A stretch of 52,827 nucleotides of DNA, taken from assembly GCA_016792585.1 (NCBI GenBank), contig JAEULB010000203.1, positions 1 to 52,827 on the forward strand. The letters run 5' to 3'. A program made the translations under genes and the position numbers. Each line of letters begins with the position of its first letter. The stretch's first letter is position 1. Source of the stretch: Rhodospirillaceae bacterium (lineage in GTDB: Bacteria > Pseudomonadota > Alphaproteobacteria > SHVZ01). Of the stretch, positions 15,727 to 23,967 are shown piece after piece. The notes under the pieces are model-generated. The model did not search any database. It was not told the DNA's origin and was given only the letters and a program-made list of their open reading frames with translations.

Positions 15727-16698
15727 TTAGTAGTGCCGGCCCTTCTTGGGCTTAGCGCCGGGCAGCTTCTCGGCGCCGTCGAGGTCGCCGATCATGTAGG
15801 AGAAGTCGCCGGGCTCGACCAGGTTCGGCGTAAGGTGCGAGAGGATCATCACGCCTCGCTTGATCGGGTTCTTGATGACCTCGAGCGTCTTGAAGGTATA
15901 GGGACTGACCACGCGTCCCAGCACCGCGCCGCCCTTGATCTCCTCGCCCAGCGCCGGCGCCTCGGTGTAGAGGAAGCCGCCCTGGGTGTTGTAGATCGTC
16001 GGCAGCACGCCCAGCACCGTCTGCGCGATCGGAGGCGTCGGCCGCGTGTCGTCCATCTTGAGATAGCGCATGCAGTTCTTGATGCCCTCGACGCCGCGGT
16101 CGATGTAGGGCCGCTGGTCGACGACGCCGCCGCCGAGTTCGATCGTCACCGACGGTACGCCACGCGCCGTCGTCACTGCCTTGGACGTCCCGTTGAACAC
16201 CGGTCCGGCGCGGTCAGCCATCGGCCGGAACAGGAAGCGGGTGCCGAAAGCGCGCGAGAGCCCCAGATCGTTGTGGACATAGGTGTAGTCGACCGTCGGC
16301 CGGTCGGTGCCGGTGTGGTAGTCGAGATACGCTTCCACATGGTCGAGGAATTCGGACTTCACCTTGGCCGCCAGCAGGTCGGTGAACATGCCGTTGGCCT
16401 TGCCCGGGAACACCCGGTTCAGGTTTCCGCCGTCGACCGGGGACGTCCGCTTGTTGGCCTGGAAGGCGACCGGATTGGTGACCGGCATCAGCCAGAGGCG
16501 GCCGCGGAAGTTGCCGTCGGCATAGTGCTTGGCGATCTCGCGGATGACGTAGGAGCCGGTCGGCTCGTTGCCGTGGATCGCGCCGGAGATGCCGAGCAGC
16601 GGTCCCTTCCCCTTCTTGCCGACGATTTCATGGATATAGAGGCAGATCTCTTCGCCACTGGCGAAATGAGCCACCGGAATACGACGCATCTTGGCCAT
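15727..16698 (-). CDS. Succinylglutamate desuccinylase/aspartoacylase-family deacylase
   Basis: A 323-residue zinc-dependent M14-like deacylase of the AstE/ASPA family. The zinc pair is in HGNEP (H42, E45), the carboxylate-binding arginine in LNRVFPG (R95), the third zinc ligand is H128 in DYHTG, and the catalytic glutamate is probably in TIELGGG. The C-terminal third is the beta-rich domain seen in this family. The enzyme would cleave an N-acyl amide, or remove an acyl group from an amino-acid derivative, in the cytoplasm. It is the last gene of a four-gene minus-strand operon after two RraA-fold proteins and an SDR. Confidence 0.88.
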   Translation of the reverse strand: MAKMRRIPVAHFASGEEICLYIHEIVGKKGKGPLLGISGAIHGNEPTGSYVIREIAKHYADGNFRGRLWLMPVTNPVAFQANKRTSPVDGGNLNRVFPGKANGMFTDLLAAKVKSEFLDHVEAYLDYHTGTDRPTVDYTYVHNDLGLSRAFGTRFLFRPMADRAGPVFNGTSKAVTTARGVPSVTIELGGGVVDQRPYIDRGVEGIKNCMRYLKMDDTRPTPPIAQTVLGVLPTIYNTQGGFLYTEAPALGEEIKGGAVLGRVVSPYTFKTLEVIKNPIKRGVMILSHLTPNLVEPGDFSYMIGDLDGAEKLPGAKPKKGRHY

Positions 16699-16721
16699 CG
16701 GCGACGTCCCCTTCTCGGTCT

Positions 16722-17423
16722 TCAGGATTTCTTGCGCGCGGCGAGCCGCGCGGCATTCTCGGCATCGGAAGCTTCCTTGATTTTCGACGTGATGCCGACG
16801 CGATCGGACTGCCTCTCGCCCTTGCGCAACCGCTCGAACCCGTCGGGTTGCTTCGCCTGGCGCCCCAGCGCCATCTCGGCAAGGTAGCGAACATCGCCCG
16901 GCGGCAGCGCAATCACACCGCTCTCATCGGCGAGGATGGCATAGCCCGGCAGGATTGCGGCCCCGCCGACGCAGACCGGCACGTTGATGGCGCCGCCCAT
17001 GCCGTAGGGATGGCATGTGATCGGCGAGAAGCCGCGCAGCCATCCCGGGAAGTCGAACTCGCGGAAACGCGAGGCGCCGGTCGAAGGCCCGTCGATGACG
17101 ACACCGACCGCGCCGGTGAGCTTGGCCGCCAAGGTCGTGCCGCCGCCCCAGCAGGAATTGTGGTTGTCCCCCAGCCGGTCGATGATCAGGAAGTCGCCGG
17201 GCCTCAGCAGATTGAGAGAATAGGAGACGATGCCGGAGTCGGCGCCGGGGCAGGCAACGGTGACGGCGGTGCCGACGACACGACGCTCTGGCATCACCGG
17301 CTTGATCGAGCCGTGCACGCAGCCCCATTCGCGATGATGGCCGATGGACTCGGTACGGCAGCGTGACAGCAGCTCCAGCAGATCCGGCGCCACCTGATGC
17401 GGCATCTCGTTGATCTCGTACAT
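16722..17423 (-). CDS. RraA-fold protein (HMG/CHA aldolase-like), tandem copy 1
   Basis: This 233-residue protein belongs to the RraA/HMG-CHA aldolase family, whose enzymes cleave or decarboxylate oxo-acids with a divalent metal; RraA itself inhibits RNase E. The core GTAVTVACPG, RPGDFLIIDRLG and WGGGTTLAAKLTGAVGVVIDG is clear. The Arg-Asp pair that normally follows that DG is not there: the stretch reads DGPSTGASRFREFD, with extra residues. It is about 70% identical to the next gene upstream, five bases away, so the two arose by tandem duplication. It is probably an enzyme of the surrounding catabolic operon rather than an RNase inhibitor. Confidence 0.85.
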   Translation of the reverse strand: MYEINEMPHQVAPDLLELLSRCRTESIGHHREWGCVHGSIKPVMPERRVVGTAVTVACPGADSGIVSYSLNLLRPGDFLIIDRLGDNHNSCWGGGTTLAAKLTGAVGVVIDGPSTGASRFREFDFPGWLRGFSPITCHPYGMGGAINVPVCVGGAAILPGYAILADESGVIALPPGDVRYLAEMALGRQAKQPDGFERLRKGERQSDRVGITSKIKEASDAENAARLAARKKS

Positions 17424-17428
17424 CGCCT

Positions 17429-18127
17429 CTAGTCCTTCTTCTTCCGTCCGCGCGCTTCGTCCTCAGCGCCTGCGGCCTTGGCGATCTTCGGGCCAAGCCC
17501 GGAGATCTCGGCGATCTTCTCCCCTGCCCTGAGCCGCTGATGCATGGCGGGGTAACCTGCCTGCCGCTTGATCGCGCCCTCGGCGAGATAGCGCACGTCC
17601 TCGGGCGGCAGCGCGATCACGCCGCTCTCGTCGGCAAGGATCGCATAGCCCGGCAGGATCGCCGCGCCTCCGACGCAGACCGGCACGTTGATCGCACCGC
17701 CGAGACCGTAGGGATGGCAGGTGATCGGCGAATAGCCTCGGGTCCAGGCCGGCAGGTCGAACTCGCGGAACTTGGAGGATCCGGTCGACGGCCCGTCGAT
17801 GACGACCGCGACCGCGCCCGAGACCTTCGCCGCGAGCGTCGTGCCGGCGCCCCAGCAGGCGTTGTGGTTGTCGCCGAGTCGGTCGATCACCAGGACATCG
17901 CCCGGCCGGAGCAGCCCGGTCGCGTAGGAGACGATTCCGGAGTCGTTCCCCGGACAGGCGACGGTGACGGCGGTCCCGGCCGCCTTCCGCTCCGGCATCA
18001 CCGGGGCGATCGAGCCGTGGACGTTGCCCCATTCGCGGTAATGGCCGATCGACTCCGTCCGGATCTGCAGCAGCAGGTCGAGCAGCTCCTGGTCGATCTG
18101 TGGCGGCATATCGTTGATCTCGTACAT
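17429..18127 (-). CDS. RraA-fold protein (HMG/CHA aldolase-like), tandem copy 2
   Basis: The 232-residue paralog of the downstream gene shares its start (MYEINDMPPQI), core (WGAGTTLAAKVSGAVAVVIDGPSTGSSKFREFD) and the segment ADESGVIALPP almost unchanged, while the C-terminal 40 residues differ. It too lacks the canonical Arg-Asp after the DG. Nine bases separate it from the SDR gene and five from its sister copy, so all are in one operon. The pair may form hetero-oligomers (family members are trimers or hexamers), or the copies may have split specificities; the sequence cannot decide. Confidence 0.85.
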   Translation of the reverse strand: MYEINDMPPQIDQELLDLLLQIRTESIGHYREWGNVHGSIAPVMPERKAAGTAVTVACPGNDSGIVSYATGLLRPGDVLVIDRLGDNHNACWGAGTTLAAKVSGAVAVVIDGPSTGSSKFREFDLPAWTRGYSPITCHPYGLGGAINVPVCVGGAAILPGYAILADESGVIALPPEDVRYLAEGAIKRQAGYPAMHQRLRAGEKIAEISGLGPKIAKAAGAEDEARGRKKKD

Positions 18128-18136
18128 GCCGCGCCC

Positions 18137-18907
18137 CTAGTTCTGGATGCGCACGGTCGAGCCGCCGTCGATCACCAGGTTGGTGCCCGAAGTCCAGCCG
18201 GAAACGGCCGGGCTGGCGAGGAAGGCGACAGCCGCGCCGATCTCCTCCGGTCGGCCGAAGCGGCCGAGCGGGTTGGCCTTCAGCATCCGCTCATAGCGCT
18301 CGGGCTCGTTCTTCTTGCGCTGGTCCCAGACGCCGCCCTCGAAATAGATCGAGCCCGGCGACACCGCGTTGGAGCGGATGCCCTTCTTCGCCACGTCGTG
18401 GCTCAGATGCTTCATGTAGGCGAGGATCGCCGATTTGACCGACGGATACGGCTTCCGAGGGCCGTAGACCTGCACCGCACCGGTGGTCGCGATGAAGATC
18501 ACCGCGCCTGCATCCGAAGAACGCTCGATCACCGGCAGGGCCGCCTCGACGCCGTTGACCGTGCCCATGATGTCGGTGTCGAGCGCGGTGCGCCATCCGG
18601 CCTCGTCGGCATTGGCGATGCTGAGCGCGCTGACGTTCGAGACGTAGATGTCGAAGCCGCCGAGCGCCTTGTCCATGTTGGCGACCCATCGCCTTATCTC
18701 GTCGCCCTTGGCGATGTCGACCGCCTCGCCGGCGGCGTTGACGCCCTTCCTCTTCAGCGCCTCGACCGTCGCCTTGACGCCCTCGGCGCCGCGCGCGCAG
18801 ATGCCCACGTCGCAGCCTTCGTCGGCTAGGCACTCCGCGATGGCACGGCCGATGCCGCGCGATCCGCCCGTGACGATCGCCTTCCGCCCCTTGAGACCGA
18901 GGTCCAT
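18137..18907 (-). CDS. Short-chain dehydrogenase/reductase-like protein
   Basis: A 256-residue SDR with the cofactor motif TGGSRGIG at 13-20 and Y154-x3-K158 (YPSVK). Two positions are unusual: NNAG is replaced by NVSA (91-94), and the serine expected 13 residues before the tyrosine is threonine (T141/T142 in IATTGA). R39 (ICARG) after beta-2 suggests NADP preference. It is the first gene of the operon with the two RraA-fold proteins and the aspartoacylase-like enzyme, so it probably oxidises or reduces an intermediate of that pathway. A threonine can sometimes replace the serine in SDRs, so activity is possible but unproven. Confidence 0.87.
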   Translation of the reverse strand: MDLGLKGRKAIVTGGSRGIGRAIAECLADEGCDVGICARGAEGVKATVEALKRKGVNAAGEAVDIAKGDEIRRWVANMDKALGGFDIYVSNVSALSIANADEAGWRTALDTDIMGTVNGVEAALPVIERSSDAGAVIFIATTGAVQVYGPRKPYPSVKSAILAYMKHLSHDVAKKGIRSNAVSPGSIYFEGGVWDQRKKNEPERYERMLKANPLGRFGRPEEIGAAVAFLASPAVSGWTSGTNLVIDGGSTVRIQN

Positions 18908-19039
18908 GGATTGCCTTTCCCGCCGGTGTGAGAGGGAAGTCTAGCCCCGTTGCGCGGACCCGGGAAAGCAACCTCCGCGCGTCGAATTGACACCAGCGGA
19001 CCGGCGCCTCTAGCGTTCACCGCCTCCCGGAGCCAGACC

Positions 19040-21091
19040 ATGACCGAGCCCTATCGCGGCGACGACGCCCTTGCCGCCCTTCTTCGTTCCGCTGGTGTGA
19101 CGCTCGACCTGAGCGAGGTCCGCCAGCGCGTGAAGGGCACGATCTCGGCGCTTGCCGGCCGGACGACCGAAACCTGGATCGAGCTGATCGCGCCTGATGC
19201 CGGGGCCGAGCTTCGCGGCCAGCTCCTCGCCCTCAATGGCGAGATGCTGAAGGACGCCGATCCCGGATTCACCGTCGGTCCTGCCCCGGCCGATCGCCTC
19301 GCCGATCTCCGCGCCGAGCTCGCCAAACGCAATCTCGACGGCTTCCTGATCCCACGCGGCGATGCCTATCAGAGCGAGTACGTTCCTCACCGTGCCGACC
19401 GGCTCCGCTGGCTGACCGGCTTCACCGGCTCGGCCGGCCTAGCGATCGTGCTTCGCGACAAGGCGGCGATCTTCATCGACGGCCGCTACACGATCCAGGT
19501 GCGCAAGCAGGTCGACATGGACGCCTATGAAGCGCACGACATGGGATCGAGCCCGCCCGCGACCTGGATCGCGGCCAATCTGAAGAAAGGTACGAAGCTG
19601 GGATTCGATCCCTGGCTTCATACCGAGCGGCAGATCGAGGCCTATGAGCGGGGCGCTGCGCGTGCCGGCGCGACGCTGGTTCCGGTCGAAGACAATCCGC
19701 TCGACCAGGCCTGGCGCCAGCAGCCGGCGGTGCCGCTGGGCGCGGTCCTTCCTCATGCCGACAAGTTCGCCGGCGTTTCGGCTTCGGCCAAGCGCACGGC
19801 GATCGCCGAGAGCTTGGCCAAGAGCAGCATCGATGCGGCGGTGGTGACGGCGCCTGACTCGATCGCCTGGCTCCTCAACATCCGCGGCGGCGATGTGCCC
19901 CGCACGCCGCTGCCGATGAGCTGGGCGATCCTGAAGCGCGACGGAGATGTCGATCTCTTCATCGATCCCCGCAAGCTGACGCGGGCTGCTAAGCAGCACC
20001 TCGGCAACCAGGTGACGGTGAAGGCGCCGGAGTCGTTCCTCGGATCGCTCGAGGCGTTGGGCAAGGCCGGCGCCACTGTCCAGGTCGATCCCGGCGCAGG
20101 CTCGGCGCTGGAACGCGAGCTCGGCGTCGCCTGGGCTGTCTTCGATCGCCTGAAGCGGAGCGGCGCCCCCGTGATCCGCGACATGGACCCTTGCTCGCTG
20201 CCGAAAGCGATGAAGAACGAGATCGAGGTCGATGGCGCCCGCTCCGCCCACCGCCGCGACGCGGCGGCTATCACCCGATTCCTCTGCTGGATGGAGAAGA
20301 CCGCGCCATCCGGCAAGCTCACCGAGATCGACGCCGCCAGTCAGCTCGACGCGTTCCGTCGCGAGGTGGACCTCTTCGTCGAGCCCAGTTTCAACACGAT
20401 CTCGGCCGCCGGACCTAACAGCGCCCTTCCCCACTACCGGCCGAACAAGTCGAGCAACAGGCGGATCGAGCCTCGCGACATCTATCTCTGCGATTCCGGC
20501 GGCCAGTTCCACGATGGCACCACCGACATCACCCGCACGGTCGCCGTCGGCACGCCGACCCGGCACCAGAAGGAGATCTTCACCCACGTGCTGCGATCGC
20601 ACATCGCGGTCGCCGGCGCCAGGTTCCCGGAGGGCACGCGCGGCGGCCATCTGGACGGCATCGCACGCAAACCGCTCTGGGACGTCGGCCTCGACTTCGG
20701 CCATGGCACCGGACATGGCGTCGGCAGCTACCTCAACGTCCATGAAGGGCCGCATACGATCTCGACTGCACCGACCTCGGCTCCGTTCCGGCCTGGCATG
20801 ATCGTTTCCAACGAGCCGGGCTGCTATCTCGAAGGCCATTTCGGCGTGCGGATCGAGAACCTGATCGTCTCCGTGCCGATGGAGACGAAGGGATCTCGGC
20901 CATTCCTTGCCTTCGAGACGCTGACCTGCGCGCCGATCGACCTCAACCTGGTCGAGCCGAGCCTTCTGACCAAGGATGAGGTCGCCTGGCTCGACGACTA
21001 TCACCGCTGGGTCCGCGGGATCGTCGCGCCGCAAGTCGATGCCGAAACCAAGACCTGGCTGGCGAAGGCGACGCGCCCGATAGCCGCCTAG
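19040..21091 (+). CDS. pepP: Xaa-Pro aminopeptidase (M24B), long form
   Basis: A 683-residue M24 metallopeptidase that removes the N-terminal residue before proline. Residues 83-390 hold the two creatinase-type N domains; the pita-bread domain (about 425-660) has metal ligands D485 and D496 (CDSGGQFHDGTTDITRT), a histidine of HGTGHGVG near 555-559, E592 (NEPG) and E606 (RIENL). Residues 1-80 are an additional acidic/helical segment (ALAALLRSAGVTLDL...) not found in typical 590-620-residue members. The ATG at 19040 is the first plausible start. It converges on an ABC ATPase gene, with stops sharing CTAG (21088-21091). The adjacent peptide-type transporter makes peptide catabolism a likely role. 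Confidence 0.93.
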   Translation: MTEPYRGDDALAALLRSAGVTLDLSEVRQRVKGTISALAGRTTETWIELIAPDAGAELRGQLLALNGEMLKDADPGFTVGPAPADRLADLRAELAKRNLDGFLIPRGDAYQSEYVPHRADRLRWLTGFTGSAGLAIVLRDKAAIFIDGRYTIQVRKQVDMDAYEAHDMGSSPPATWIAANLKKGTKLGFDPWLHTERQIEAYERGAARAGATLVPVEDNPLDQAWRQQPAVPLGAVLPHADKFAGVSASAKRTAIAESLAKSSIDAAVVTAPDSIAWLLNIRGGDVPRTPLPMSWAILKRDGDVDLFIDPRKLTRAAKQHLGNQVTVKAPESFLGSLEALGKAGATVQVDPGAGSALERELGVAWAVFDRLKRSGAPVIRDMDPCSLPKAMKNEIEVDGARSAHRRDAAAITRFLCWMEKTAPSGKLTEIDAASQLDAFRREVDLFVEPSFNTISAAGPNSALPHYRPNKSSNRRIEPRDIYLCDSGGQFHDGTTDITRTVAVGTPTRHQKEIFTHVLRSHIAVAGARFPEGTRGGHLDGIARKPLWDVGLDFGHGTGHGVGSYLNVHEGPHTISTAPTSAPFRPGMIVSNEPGCYLEGHFGVRIENLIVSVPMETKGSRPFLAFETLTCAPIDLNLVEPSLLTKDEVAWLDDYHRWVRGIVAPQVDAETKTWLAKATRPIAA

Positions 21092-22062
21092 AGCAGGTGG
21101 CAGGCCGCCTTGTGGCCCGGCACGATCTCGCGCATCAGCGGCTCCTCCGAAGCGCAGCGCTCGAAGGCGTAGGGACAGCGATCGCGGAAGCGACAGCCGC
21201 CCTGCGGCGCCTGCGCCTGCGATAGGCTGCCCTTGATCGGCAGCGGTGCCCGCGACTGGTTGACGTCCGGCACCGGCACCGCCTGGACCAATGCCTTGGT
21301 ATAGGGGTGCTGCGGCCGCTCGACCACCTCCGCCGACGGCCCGTCCTCGACGATCTTGCCCAGGTACATCACCACGGTGCGGGCGCAGACGTAGCGGACC
21401 AGCGCGAAGTCGTGGGAGATGTAGACGGCGGTCAGCCCCATCGTCGCGTGCACGTCGCGCATGACGTTCAGGATGCCGGCGCGAACGCTGACGTCCAGCA
21501 TCGACACCGGCTCGTCGGCGACCAGGAAGCGAGGCTCCAGCACAAGGGCGCGCGCCAGCACCACACGCTGAAGCTGGCCGCCAGAAAGCTGATGAGGATA
21601 TCGGTCGTAGTAGGCGTCGACGTCGGGCAGGCGCACGCGCCGCATCGCCGTCCACATCCGGTCGGCATGTTCGGTCTCAGGAATGCCGGCATTCAGCAGC
21701 GGTTCGCGCAGCGCACGAAAGATCGTGAAACGCGGGTTCAGCGCATCGAAGGGATTCTGGAAGACGAGCTGGGCCTGCTGGCGAAACCGCTTCAGCGCCG
21801 GTCCTTTGACCTGGTTCAGGTCCTCGCCGGCGAACTGGATCGTGCCACCGGTCGGTTGGGTGAGCTTCAGCAGCAGCCGGCCGGTCGTGGTCTTGCCGCA
21901 GCCGGATTCACCGAGCAGGCCGACGGTCTCGCCTTCGCCGATGGTCAGGTCGATGCCGTCGACCGCGCGATTGATCGGCCGCTCGCCGCGCAGCACCTCG
22001 CTGAACTTCCGCGTAACCGGGAAGTGCTTCTCGACGCCCCGGGCTGCGATCAGCGGAGCCAT
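21088..22062 (-). CDS. DppF-like ABC ATPase (second transporter)
   Basis: A 324-residue ATPase of the peptide/nickel class: Walker A GESGCGKTT, LVFQNPFDALNPR, signature LSGGQLQR, Walker B FLVADEPVSMLD, switch ISHD, and the cysteine tail CRFRDRCPYAFERC...AC. The start is the ATG read from 22062 with GAGGCGAG upstream; the frame is open further but carries no homology. It overlaps the 3' end of the other ATPase gene by 13 bases. It is last in a dppBCDF-order operon on the minus strand. Confidence 0.93.
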   Translation of the reverse strand: MAPLIAARGVEKHFPVTRKFSEVLRGERPINRAVDGIDLTIGEGETVGLLGESGCGKTTTGRLLLKLTQPTGGTIQFAGEDLNQVKGPALKRFRQQAQLVFQNPFDALNPRFTIFRALREPLLNAGIPETEHADRMWTAMRRVRLPDVDAYYDRYPHQLSGGQLQRVVLARALVLEPRFLVADEPVSMLDVSVRAGILNVMRDVHATMGLTAVYISHDFALVRYVCARTVVMYLGKIVEDGPSAEVVERPQHPYTKALVQAVPVPDVNQSRAPLPIKGSLSQAQAPQGGCRFRDRCPYAFERCASEEPLMREIVPGHKAACHLL

Positions 22063-23054
22063 GTGCTCGCCTCGCCCGCCAGCACGCGGAGACGATCCGC
22101 CTCGCCGCTCCTCAAGCACGCCGCAAGGCTGCCGCTCTCGACCGGTTCCAGTGGCGGATGGACCTCGCGGCATCGCTGTTCGACGAACGGGCAGCGGTCG
22201 GCGAAGGCGCAGGCCGATGGCGGATGGATCAGGTTCGGCGGCGTGCCCTCGATCGGCACCAGCGTACCGCCGTCGCCATGCAGCTCGGGGAACGCCTTAT
22301 AGAGTCCCATCGTATAGGGATGGAACGGCCGCTTCAGCACCTCGGCGGTCGCCCCGGCCTCGATGACTTCGCCGGCATACATGACCACGACGCGATCGCT
22401 GGCATAGGCCACGACGCTGATGTCATGGGTGATCAGGATCACCGAGAGGCCGAGCCGCGACTGGAGATCCTTGAAGGTGTCGAGCACCTGGCGCTGGATG
22501 ATCACGTCGAGCGCCGTCACCGGCTCATCGGCGATCACCAGCTTTGGCTCGAGCGCCAACGCCATCGCGATCGCCGCGCGCTGGCGCATGCCGCCGGAGT
22601 ACTGATGCGGGAAGTCGCGGAGCCGGCCGGCATCGAGGCCGACCATGTCGAACAGCTCGACCGCGCGCCGCTTGGCGGATGCCTTGTCCATGCCGCCGCG
22701 CTCGATCAGGATCTCGGCGATCTGCGTGCCGACGCGATAGACCGGGTCGAGCGAGTTCATCGCGCTCTGCGGGATGAAGGCGATGTCGCGCCAGCGACGT
22801 GCGGCAAGATCCTTTGGGCTCAGGCTCACCAGGTCGACGCCGTCGAAGAGCAGCTTGCCCCCTGCGATGCTGGCGGTCTTCGGCATCACGCCCATGATGG
22901 CGCGGGCGAGCGTGGTCTTGCCGCAGCCGGACTCGCCGACGACGCCGACCACCTGTCCCTCCGGCACCTCGAAGCTGGCACCGCGCACAGCCTGTGCGAC
23001 GCCGCGATCGGTCCGGTAATGGACCTTCAGGTCCTGAACGGAAAGGACGGACAT
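22050..23054 (-). CDS. DppD-like ABC ATPase (second transporter)
   Basis: A 334-residue ATPase with Walker A GESGCGKTT, the Q-loop IAFIPQSAMNSLDP, signature YSGGMRQR, Walker B LVIADEPVTALD, switch ILITHD and the Fe-S tail CAFADRCPFVEQRC. It pairs with the downstream ATPase. The permease gene ends four bases before its ATG, consistent with a single transcript for the four transporter genes. Confidence 0.94.
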   Translation of the reverse strand: MSVLSVQDLKVHYRTDRGVAQAVRGASFEVPEGQVVGVVGESGCGKTTLARAIMGVMPKTASIAGGKLLFDGVDLVSLSPKDLAARRWRDIAFIPQSAMNSLDPVYRVGTQIAEILIERGGMDKASAKRRAVELFDMVGLDAGRLRDFPHQYSGGMRQRAAIAMALALEPKLVIADEPVTALDVIIQRQVLDTFKDLQSRLGLSVILITHDISVVAYASDRVVVMYAGEVIEAGATAEVLKRPFHPYTMGLYKAFPELHGDGGTLVPIEGTPPNLIHPPSACAFADRCPFVEQRCREVHPPLEPVESGSLAACLRSGEADRLRVLAGEASTWLR

Positions 23055-23058
23055 CCGG

Positions 23059-23967
23059 TCAGTCCCTCAGCTTCGGGAACAAGACTTCCTCGAAGCCGCG
23101 GCTGACGAAGAACCCCGCGACGACGACGAGGATGATGCAGATGCCCGGCGGCACGAACCAGTGGTACCAGCCGCGCGAGAGCGCCTGGGCGGCATAGGCC
23201 TGCTGCAGCATCGAGCCCCAGGAGGCGGTGTCGGTCGGCCCGAATCCCAGGAAGCTGACGCTGGCCTCGGTCAGGATCGCCCAGCCGACCGCGATCGAGC
23301 CGTAGACGAAGGAGAGCGGCAGGACGTTGGGGGCGATGTGGACGAACAGGATGCGGGCCTGGCTCGACCCCGTCACCCGCGCGGCTTCGACGAAGGTGCG
23401 CTCGCGCAACGAGAGCACCTGACTCCGGATCACGCGCGAGGTGGAGGGCCAGACCACCAGAGCCATGCCGATCACGACATTCCAGACGCTGGGCTCGCGG
23501 AAGCTCGCCAGCACGATCACGAAGGGCAGGAACGGGATGCCGAGCGCCACGTCGGCGACCCGCATCAGGATCATGTCGGCAACGCCGCGGAAGAAGCCGG
23601 CGACGAGCCCGACCAGCGTCCCGATCAGCACGACGGCAAACGCGGCGGTCACGCCGACCACCAGCGCGCTGCGGGCGCCGTAGATCAGCTGCGAGTAGAT
23701 GTCGCGGCCGAGATTGGTAGTTCCGAGAATGAAGGCGCCGAACGGCGGCTGGTTCGAAGCGACGCGGCCATTGGCTCGGTAGAGGATCTGGTTCGGATCG
23801 TGGGTCGCGAGCTGGTCGGCGAAGACCGCGACGAACAGGAACACCGTGTAGATGAGGATGCCGGCGGTCGCGAAGGGATCGCGCCGGACCAGCGTCAAGA
23901 AGCGCCCGAGGCCCGCGAGCAGGCCGCCGCCAGCCCGTCTCGCGCCGGCTTCAGCGGTGGCCGGCAT
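23059..23967 (-). CDS. DppC-like ABC permease (second transporter)
   Basis: A 302-residue permease with an N-terminal helix (FATAGILIYTVFLFVAVFADQL), the segment FILGTTNLGRDIYSQLIYGARSALVV and the EAA loop FVEAARVTGSSQARILFVHIAPN. The ATG read from 23967 overlaps the upstream permease gene by 17 bases; an upstream in-frame start at 24009 would add 14 unrelated residues. It forms the channel with the DppB-like protein. Confidence 0.92.
   Translation of the reverse strand: MPATAEAGARRAGGGLLAGLGRFLTLVRRDPFATAGILIYTVFLFVAVFADQLATHDPNQILYRANGRVASNQPPFGAFILGTTNLGRDIYSQLIYGARSALVVGVTAAFAVVLIGTLVGLVAGFFRGVADMILMRVADVALGIPFLPFVIVLASFREPSVWNVVIGMALVVWPSTSRVIRSQVLSLRERTFVEAARVTGSSQARILFVHIAPNVLPLSFVYGSIAVGWAILTEASVSFLGFGPTDTASWGSMLQQAYAAQALSRGWYHWFVPPGICIILVVVAGFFVSRGFEEVLFPKLRD

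Noticed and set aside
16722..18127. RNase E inhibitor RraA role for the two paralogs
   Set aside because: They lie in a catabolic operon, are much longer than E. coli RraA (about 160 residues), and occur as a tandem pair; the aldolase-like branch fits better.
19439..21655. A 738-codon open frame on the minus strand
   Set aside because: It is the reverse complement of pepP and part of an ABC ATPase gene, has the low-complexity Arg/Gly/Ala make-up of GC-rich shadow frames, and no family motif.
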